Source: an uncultured Clostridia bacterium
GTDB taxonomy: Bacteria > Bacillota > Clostridia > Oscillospirales > CAG-272
NCBI GenBank assembly: GCA_905235755.1
Contig: CAJONA010000097.1
Span: 1-5,041, forward strand
Direction: 5' to 3'
DNA: 5,041 nt
Both the position numbers and the translations under genes were made by a program. This document shows, in pieces, positions 1 through 3,454 of the stretch (its first letter is position 1; every line of letters starts with the position of its first letter). Under the pieces are notes generated by a model. The model saw nothing but the letters and a program-made list of their open reading frames with translations, searched no databases and had not been told where the DNA came from.

Positions 1-91
1 GACAGAACTGCATATAGAAACCATGTCGGAAATATTTTTGCACGCAAAATCATTTATACTTACGCTCACAGCAAATATGGGAATAACGCCG

Positions 92-112
92 ATCTATCTT
101 CCGCAGATAGAT
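92..112. repeat. Perfect 8-bp inverted repeat with 5-base loop
   Basis: ATCTATCT, then TCCGC, then AGATAGAT. No U-tract follows on either strand, so it is not a terminator. It lies within the ambiguous open frames of the left end; its role is unknown. Confidence 0.6.
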
Positions 113-213
113 ATGGGTAACATATCAATAATAAATGTTAAAATACCGCCGAAACAGTAATAAGCTGTAAAAAACCGATATACACCCTCAAAAACCGCAT
201 TTTCCATTCCCTA

Positions 214-243
214 AATTATACAAAATTTTTATTTTGTATAATT
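214..243. repeat. Perfect 13-bp inverted repeat with 4-base loop
   Basis: AATTATACAAAAT is followed by TTTT and the exact reverse complement ATTTTGTATAATT. Each arm contains a TATAAT on one of the strands, but neither has a -35 box 17 bases upstream. The stem has only one G:C pair per arm, so it is a poor terminator. It could be an operator-like dyad or simply a product of AT-rich sequence. Confidence 0.7.
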
Positions 244-289
244 ATCCATATAATTTTTCTCAGAGGGATTTTAGCTTCCCTATGATATC

Positions 290-329
290 AAAAATAAAAA
301 AATGTCGGCACATCGGTCGACATTTTTTT
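290..329 (-). terminator. Strong terminator after the 95-residue gene, probably bidirectional
   Basis: A perfect 12-bp stem (296-307 with 318-329) has a 10-base loop. Its GC-containing core is TGTCG/CGACA, flanked by seven A on one side and seven T on the other. In minus-strand direction the U-run continues as UUUUUUUAUUUUU. It begins 12 bases after the stop at 341. The A/T flanks make it equally usable from the plus strand, which would suit a convergent gene ending near position 160. Confidence 0.88.
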
Positions 330-340
330 ATTTTATTATT

Positions 341-628
341 TTAATTTGACAGCGCGCGTTCGAGCCATATCGAACCGATGTCAAGCGCGTCGTACAGTCC
401 GGATTTTTCGCCCTGTTTGATTATGGTCTGTTTTCCGTCTGTGCTGAGTATCTGAATAAGTATCTTGTCGGGCGTTTCTATTTCTCCGACTTTCTTCGAT
501 GACAATATCATCAAAAACAGATAATACTTCTCCCTCATATCGCCGTAGATTATAACATTCTTTTCTCTGACGAGAGGTTTTCCTTTATACATCAAATATT
601 TACCCTCAAGGGTCATTTTTTCTTCCAT
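341..628 (-). CDS. Unrecognised 95-residue soluble protein
   Basis: I do not recognise the family. The protein is small and soluble, with no signal peptide, membrane segment, cysteine pair or catalytic motif. The sequence alternates short hydrophobic strands with charged turns: KYLMYKGKPLVREKNVIIYGD (about 10-30), YYLFLMILSSKKV (35-47), KILIQILSTDG (55-65). It ends in a probable helix (GSIWLERALSN). This suggests a compact beta-rich domain capped by a helix. It looks like a real gene. A perfect sigma-A promoter (656-684) stands in front, GGGTGA lies seven bases before the ATG at 628, and a strong terminator begins 12 bases after the stop. A second ATG at codon 5 (MTLEGKY) is possible. It forms its own transcription unit but can also receive read-through from the fumarase gene, with no terminator between them. 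Any link to fumarase would be guesswork. Confidence 0.82.
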   Translation of the reverse strand: MEEKMTLEGKYLMYKGKPLVREKNVIIYGDMREKYYLFLMILSSKKVGEIETPDKILIQILSTDGKQTIIKQGEKSGLYDALDIGSIWLERALSN

Positions 629-655
629 AACAGTTTCACCCTTTCTTTAATATCT

Positions 656-684
656 ATTATACAGCAGTTCACCGACTTTGTCAA
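656..684 (-). promoter_or_regulatory. Perfect-consensus sigma-A promoter of the 95-residue gene
   Basis: On the minus strand, TTGACA (679-684), a 17-base spacer and TATAAT (656-661) match the housekeeping consensus at all twelve positions. The -35 box begins only five bases past the fumarase stop. The start point should be near 649, giving a leader of about 20 bases that carries little more than the ribosome binding site. No operator-like repeat is seen around it, so expression is probably constitutive and strong. Confidence 0.88.
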
Positions 685-688
685 TAAC

Positions 689-1534
689 TTAAATTATCGC
701 TCTTTTGTGCCTCATCACATGGCAATTTATATTCACCGCGACAGGAAGCCCGGCGATATGCGTCGGATAGTATTCCACGTTGACTTTGAACGCCGTCACG
801 GCGCCTCCGAATCCCTGTGGCCCGATATTCAGTGCGTTTATGCGCTCGAGGATCTCATTTTCAAGTTCGGCGTAGTCGCTGTTCGCATTTGATGTGTCAA
901 CTCCCCTTGCAAGCGCTATTTTTGCCAGCACGGGAGCATAATCGAACGTCCCTCCGATACCGACGCCCACCTCGATAGGCGGACACGGATTTGACGATGC
1001 ATTTTTTACTGTCTGAACGACAAAATCTATAACTTCCCCGCGCGACGCCGACGGCATCATCATCTTGAGCGCGCTCATGTTTTCGCTCCCGAACCCTTTG
1101 GGCAGCGCTGTGAGCTTGATCTTATCGCCCGCCACTATGCGCGTGTGGATCACGGCGGGAGTGTTGTTTTTTGTGTTCGAGCGGTCAAAAAGCGGATCCT
1201 TCACGACAGATGCGCGCATATAACCGTTTGTATAGGCGTCGGCGACGCCTTCGTTCACAGCATCTTCGAAGTTGCCGCCGATTATATGAACGTCTTGTCC
1301 GACCTCGGCGAACACGACAGCCATGCCTGTGTCCTGACATATCGGAACGCCGATTTCGCAGGCGGCGTCGAGATTTTTGGCGATCGTATTCAAAATGTTT
1401 TTACCGATCTCGCTGCTCTCGCGCTCGATCGACTGCTCGATGGTGCGCCTTTCGGCGTCTTCGAGTTTGTGATTTGCGTCGATAAAAAGCGATTTTACGA
1501 CCGATTTTATTTCACTTGCGGATACTTCCCTCAT
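689..1534 (-). CDS. fumA: Class I fumarate hydratase, alpha subunit (FumA N-terminal/TtdA family)
   Basis: A 281-residue alpha subunit of a two-subunit [4Fe-4S] hydro-lyase, normal in length. With its beta partner it interconverts fumarate and malate in the cytoplasm; the family also includes L(+)-tartrate dehydratase, so the substrate is inferred. All three cluster cysteines are visible: C66 in GVPICQDTG, C184 in NPCPPIEVGVGIGGT and C271 in VNINCHVMRH. The conserved KGFGSEN (146-152) is present too. I chose the ATG at 1534 because AAAAGG lies eight bases upstream and the family motif starts right after (MREVSASEI). The frame stays open to an ATG at 1588, but that would overlap the divIC-like gene by 41 bases. 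The Shine-Dalgarno overlaps the divIC stop (gap 13 bases), so it is the last gene of that operon. No beta-subunit gene lies anywhere in the window, although the two are normally adjacent. Confidence 0.93.
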   Translation of the reverse strand: MREVSASEIKSVVKSLFIDANHKLEDAERRTIEQSIERESSEIGKNILNTIAKNLDAACEIGVPICQDTGMAVVFAEVGQDVHIIGGNFEDAVNEGVADAYTNGYMRASVVKDPLFDRSNTKNNTPAVIHTRIVAGDKIKLTALPKGFGSENMSALKMMMPSASRGEVIDFVVQTVKNASSNPCPPIEVGVGIGGTFDYAPVLAKIALARGVDTSNANSDYAELENEILERINALNIGPQGFGGAVTAFKVNVEYYPTHIAGLPVAVNINCHVMRHKRAII

Positions 1535-1547
1535 TGTGATCGCCTTT

Positions 1548-1757
1548 TCAGTTGGTTTTTTCAATTTCAAAGTCCGCATTGCTATCAAGCTCGTCTATTT
1601 GTTCCTTATATGACGATATTTCATTTTCAAGCGATACGAGTTCTTTGTTCAGTTCGGAAATCTTTATTCTCATAACGAGAAGTGCTACCATCGCAAATAT
1701 CGCAACGGCGACAATTGCTATTTTTAAAAGAAATTCATTGCTTTTCGTAAATTTCAT
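1548..1757 (-). CDS. divIC: Short DivIC/FtsB-like septum formation initiator
   Basis: A 69-residue bitopic protein. It has a short basic N-terminus (MKFTKSNEF), one membrane helix (about 11-29, LKIAIVAVAIFAMVALLVM) and then a coiled coil (about 30-62) with heptad-spaced leucine and isoleucine (ISELNKELVSLENEISSYKEQ). This is the DivIC/FtsB architecture; those proteins pair with FtsL in the divisome and help activate septal peptidoglycan synthesis. Position directly after yabQ, where divIC lies in Bacillus, supports the call more than the sequence does. It is short: Bacillus DivIC is about 125 residues, and the conserved stretch after the coiled coil (typically ending in a GYV/GMVxPGE-like motif) is missing. 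The ATG at 1757 overlaps yabQ; its GGAGAGG touches the start codon, which is poor spacing, so coupling or an alternative start (in-frame TTG at 1784) is possible. Confidence 0.8.
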   Translation of the reverse strand: MKFTKSNEFLLKIAIVAVAIFAMVALLVMRIKISELNKELVSLENEISSYKEQIDELDSNADFEIEKTN

Positions 1758-2364
1758 CCTCTCCGAATATCCCAAATCCGTCAAGCGCAGACTTCAGGAA
1801 ATCATTTTTTAATGCGTCCGAGCGTTTTTTCTTCAAAGCGGAAACGATCTTTCCCGCGGTTACGGCGTATACGACGTTCCCGAGCTTGCAGAATACCCTC
1901 AAAATGTATCTTACGGGTACTATTATAATATAAAACATCCAATAAAGCAAGCATCTTACAAAAAATATAATTTTTGATGAAAAATAAATTACTATCCTGC
2001 CTATTGTTTTTATATACAAAAAGAAGCCGAAAACGGTAAAAATAATGCAGTATATCCTTATCTCGCCGTCATTTTCGCCGAGAAAAAACAATATTTCCGC
2101 TGCGGCGGCAATGATGAAAAAAAGTATATCCTCGATAAAGACAAGCAAATCATTTACCGCCGACACCGCCTTTTTCGCGCCTTTTTTCTCCTTGAAAAGT
2201 GGCTTTTTAGGTTTTATTTTTTTTAAAAATCCACTTTCGTCCGTGCTTTGAGACAATCTCGATATGCGGAGCACTCGGAACACGTCATAGAGCACGCCGA
2301 GCGCGACGCCGAGCAAAAACGCCCCTATCAGCAGACGATATGAATCGTAAAAAAACTCACTCAT
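1735..2364 (-). CDS. yabQ: Spore cortex biosynthesis protein YabQ
   Basis: A 209-residue membrane protein of the YabQ family, needed in Bacillus for making the spore cortex. It acts in the mother cell at the outer forespore membrane. The first membrane segment (about 11-31) holds the family signature in LLGVALGVLYDVFRVLR, with the G-x-x-x-D/R pattern. A lysine-rich cytoplasmic loop follows (48-65, KKIKPKKPLFKEKK). Then come about three hydrophobic segments (roughly 74-96, 103-125, 131-155) and a basic tail ending in acidic residues. The start codon is inside the ATGA overlap with the yabP stop, with no clear Shine-Dalgarno of its own, so it probably relies on ribosomes finishing yabP. The 3' end overlaps the divIC-like gene by 23 bases. 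Length and topology fit the family. The C-terminal half is poorly conserved in YabQ proteins generally. Confidence 0.93.
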   Translation of the reverse strand: MSEFFYDSYRLLIGAFLLGVALGVLYDVFRVLRISRLSQSTDESGFLKKIKPKKPLFKEKKGAKKAVSAVNDLLVFIEDILFFIIAAAAEILFFLGENDGEIRIYCIIFTVFGFFLYIKTIGRIVIYFSSKIIFFVRCLLYWMFYIIIVPVRYILRVFCKLGNVVYAVTAGKIVSALKKKRSDALKNDFLKSALDGFGIFGEDEIYEKQ

Positions 2365-2642
2365 TTTGCAAAATGCGAAAGGAGTCCGCGACTTTTCTTT
2401 TCATTACCGTCGCTGTACATAATGGCGTCTATTTTTCCCGTCGCGCAGAGCTTTCCGCTTTCGACGTCGAGCGTCGTTATTTGAAGCGTGCTTCCCTCAA
2501 CAAGAAGTTTGCCGCCCTCGGTGTTGAGCACTATACTTCCCTCGTCGAACTCAATGACGTCCGTGACTCCCGAGATCGAGATCTGCTTGCGGCAGTCTAT
2601 CGTGATAATGTGATTTTTGCATTCGATATTATTTTCGAGCAT
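2361..2642 (-). CDS. yabP: Sporulation protein YabP
   Basis: A 93-residue protein of the YabP/YqfC sporulation family, close to the roughly 100 residues of Bacillus YabP. The typical pattern is visible: a basic residue then ISISGVTDVIEFDEGSIVL (21-39), T-x-G-G-K-L-x-V-x-G (41-50), a LDVESGKLCATGKIDAI stretch (58-74) and a final MYSD. The fold looks all-beta, with no signal peptide or membrane segment. In Bacillus the gene belongs to the mother-cell sporulation programme and is co-transcribed with yabQ; YabP's biochemical role is not settled. The start is firm: a perfect GGAGG (2649-2653) lies six bases before the ATG. That GGAGG forms part of a hairpin stem (2643-2692), an unusual arrangement. 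The stop overlaps the yabQ start in an ATGA, suggesting coupled translation. I found no convincing sigma-E promoter in front of it. Confidence 0.95.
   Translation of the reverse strand: MLENNIECKNHIITIDCRKQISISGVTDVIEFDEGSIVLNTEGGKLLVEGSTLQITTLDVESGKLCATGKIDAIMYSDGNEKKSRGLLSHFAK
2362..2375. repeat. 14-bp perfect palindrome at the yabP/yabQ junction
   Basis: CATTTTGCAAAATG is identical on both strands and includes the yabQ start codon. As RNA it could form only a 5-bp stem with a four-base loop. It is within coding sequence of yabP and may be accidental. Confidence 0.5.
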
Positions 2643-2692
2643 AAAAAACCTCCGAGTTTTTTAATAATAATTATTCGCTCGGAGTGTTTTTT
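2643..2692 (-). terminator. Terminator-like hairpin between rqcP and yabP containing the yabP Shine-Dalgarno
   Basis: In transcript direction CTCCGAG (2678-2684) pairs with CTCGGAG (2650-2656). With one bulged A (2685), the stem continues through a C:G pair and six A:U pairs (2687-2692 with 2643-2648), for 14 bp in all. The 21-base loop contains a small inner repeat (AATAA/TTATT). Six U follow the G-rich arm, as in an intrinsic terminator, and the yabP AUG comes immediately after them. The GGAGG of yabP is inside the 3' arm. It could therefore end rqcP transcripts and also hide the yabP ribosome binding site in any that pass. Confidence 0.78.
2649..2653 (-). promoter_or_regulatory. yabP ribosome binding site, sequestered in a stem
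   Basis: GGAGG sits six bases before the yabP ATG, an ideal position that fixes the start. All five bases pair in the hairpin spanning 2643-2692, so translation from a full-length read-through transcript should be reduced unless the stem is opened or the transcript begins inside the loop. Confidence 0.7.
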
Positions 2693-2701
2693 ATTCCTTA
2701 A

Positions 2702-2944
2702 TTATTCTATGACCTCGTAAAGTTCCGCCGCGTTGTTTTTCTGAACGTGTTCCTTTACATCTACAACTTTGATCTTCAGCAGCTTTTCGCCGAATCTTAT
2801 CTCAATTATATCGCCTATCTTGACGTTGTATGACGCTTTCGCTTCCCTGCCGTTCACTGATACGTGATCGGTGTCGCATGCGTTGTTCGAAACGGTGCGT
2901 CTTTTTATTATTCGCGATACGGCGAGGTATTTATCAAGTCTCAT
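2702..2944 (-). CDS. rqcP: RqcP (YabO/Hsp15-like S4 RNA-binding protein of ribosome quality control)
   Basis: An 80-residue S4-domain protein. In Bacillus, RqcP (formerly YabO) binds obstructed 50S subunits that still carry peptidyl-tRNA and works with RqcH to add C-terminal alanine tails that mark stalled peptides for degradation. The S4 fold fills residues 1 to about 60: MRLDKYLAVSRIIKRRT, then VSVNGREAKASYNVKIGDIIEIRFG. The conserved R2, D4 and R16 of the family are present. Length is close to Bacillus RqcP (about 86). I chose the ATG at 2944 because GGAG (2951-2954) stands six bases before it. The frame also opens at a TTG at 2956, but that codon overlaps the Shine-Dalgarno and would add four residues absent from the family. 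The position between hup and yabP matches the known yabO-yabP-yabQ-divIC order. Upstream and downstream hairpins may lower its expression relative to HU and separate it from the spore genes. Confidence 0.95.
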   Translation of the reverse strand: MRLDKYLAVSRIIKRRTVSNNACDTDHVSVNGREAKASYNVKIGDIIEIRFGEKLLKIKVVDVKEHVQKNNAAELYEVIE

Positions 2945-2954
2945 ATTATTCTCC

Positions 2955-2983
2955 AAAAAGTAAAGCCGCTGTTCAGCGGCTTT
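2955..2983 (-). terminator. Intrinsic terminator between hup and rqcP
   Basis: A perfect 9-bp stem (AAAGCCGCT / AGCGGCTTT, extendable to 10 bp by closing the four-base loop) occupies 2962-2983. In transcript direction it is followed by an interrupted U-tract (UUUACUUUUU, 2955-2964, part of it in the stem). It starts five bases past the hup stop and ends directly against the rqcP GGAG (2951-2954). It probably ends most hup transcripts and lets some pass, making rqcP expression a fraction of hup. I see no separate rqcP promoter. Confidence 0.82.
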
Positions 2984-2988
2984 GGATC

Positions 2989-3264
2989 TTATTTGTTAAG
3001 CGTCTCTTTGAGAGATTTGCTTACTGTGAAAGTAGCCGTCTTGGAAGCGGGAATGTCGATAGCAGCCTGAGTTTTGGGGTTTCTGCCTGTTCTTGCGGCT
3101 TTTTCTTTGACTGAAATTGTGCCGAGACCGGAGATCTGAACCTTTTCGCCGGAAGCGAGTGCGCTTACCGTGGAATCAACAAGCGCTGTTACGCAAGCTT
3201 CAACGTCTTTCTTTTTAAGGTTTGTTTTCTGAGCTATCACTTCGATAAGTTGAGTTTTGTTCAT
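2989..3264 (-). CDS. hup: HU family DNA-binding protein
   Basis: This is a 91-residue histone-like protein of normal HU length. HU dimers bind and bend DNA without sequence specificity and compact the nucleoid. The N-terminus (MNKTQLIEVIAQKTNLKKKDVE) is the typical helical dimerisation part. The DNA-binding arm is clear: R58, then GRNPKTQ (60-66) and IPASK (71-75), with the conserved proline P63. Two normally near-invariant core phenylalanines are replaced: the usual GFGxF reads GLGTI at 46-50. The usual PGK near the C-terminus reads VSK at 81-83, so this is a somewhat divergent HU. The start is set by AAAGGA about 7 bases upstream of the ATG. A sigma-A promoter lies about 75 bases upstream (3337-3365), and a hairpin terminator follows the stop (2955-2983), so hup is probably also transcribed alone. 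Clostridia often keep HU next to the yabO/rqcP spore cluster. Confidence 0.97.
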   Translation of the reverse strand: MNKTQLIEVIAQKTNLKKKDVEACVTALVDSTVSALASGEKVQISGLGTISVKEKAARTGRNPKTQAAIDIPASKTATFTVSKSLKETLNK

Positions 3265-3336
3265 TTTTTTATCCTTTCTTAATTTAAAATTATACTTTTT
3301 TGCCGACTTTTAATTTGTATAAAATGCCTATAACAC

Positions 3337-3365
3337 ATTATAACAATAAAATACAGATTTTACAA
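3337..3365 (-). promoter_or_regulatory. Sigma-A promoter of hup
   Basis: Reading the minus strand, TTGTAA (3360-3365) and TATAAT (3337-3342) are separated by exactly 17 bases. The -10 box is preceded by TGT, giving an extended -10. Transcription should start near 3330, leaving a leader of about 66 bases before the hup ATG. This fits strong housekeeping expression of HU, and read-through would supply rqcP and the genes beyond. Confidence 0.8.
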
Positions 3366-3388
3366 GTGTTTTTTGTAATTTATTTTTG

Positions 3389-3411
3389 ATTTTTATAATT
3401 ATTATAAAAAT
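3389..3411. repeat. AT-only dyad between polC and hup
   Basis: ATTTTTATAA, loop TTA, then TTATAAAAAT form a perfect 10-bp inverted repeat made only of A and T. It lies 44 bases past the polC stop and 24 bases upstream of the hup -35 box. It has no GC stem, so it is unlikely to be an efficient terminator. The position suits an upstream promoter element or a binding site, but chance in AT-rich DNA is quite possible. Confidence 0.5.
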
Positions 3412-3454
3412 AATTAGTTATTTTGTATATAAAACACAAAAACATTGTCTTAAA

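Larger units (their letters stand above)
1..295. other. Left-end region without a confident gene; ambiguous open frames
   Basis: No complete gene is supported here. On the plus strand one frame is open from the edge (position 2) to a TAA at 158-160, giving 52 residues (…IETMSEIFLHAKSF… ending VKIPPKQ). Another is open from position 1 to a TAA at 118-120 and gives 39 residues of ordinary hydrophilic composition. On the minus strand an ATG at 205-207 opens 37 codons (MENAVFEGVYRFF…), stops at a TAG (94-96), and the same frame then stays open to the edge. None is decisive. The tail of a plus-strand gene converging on the terminator at 290-329 is the simplest reading. Positions 161-295 are AT-rich and non-coding, with one long inverted repeat (214-243) and a weak 5-bp hairpin (264-281). 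Confidence 0.4.

Noticed and set aside
94..96. TAG read through as pyrrolysine in the left-end minus-strand frame
   Set aside because: There is no pyl gene, no known pyrrolysine protein and no evidence that the frame is coding.
215..242. Divergent promoters from the TATAAT sequences in the 214-243 palindrome
   Set aside because: Neither strand has a -35-like hexamer at 16-18 bases; the -10 matches come from the AT-rich dyad itself.
1535..1588. Longer fumarase alpha start at the ATG at 1588
   Set aside because: The extra 18 residues overlap the divIC-like gene and match no family feature, while the ATG at 1534 has AAAAGG at ideal spacing.
1145..1675. 176-codon open frame on the plus strand opposite the fumarase alpha gene
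   Set aside because: It is antisense to a clear gene with intact motifs, has no ribosome binding site I can see, and its translation is rich in Cys, His, Phe and Arg with no recognisable domain.
2704..2711. CATAGAAT at the end of rqcP as a sigma-E type -10 box for yabP
   Set aside because: No sigma-E-like -35 sequence lies 14-16 bases upstream; that stretch is GC-rich (around 2726-2733).
2340..2720. 126-codon plus-strand open frame opposite yabP
   Set aside because: It spans the terminator hairpin and the antisense of yabP; its composition follows from the minus-strand codons.
2945..2956. TTG start for rqcP at 2956
   Set aside because: The codon overlaps the GGAG that serves the ATG at 2944, and the family begins with MRLDK.
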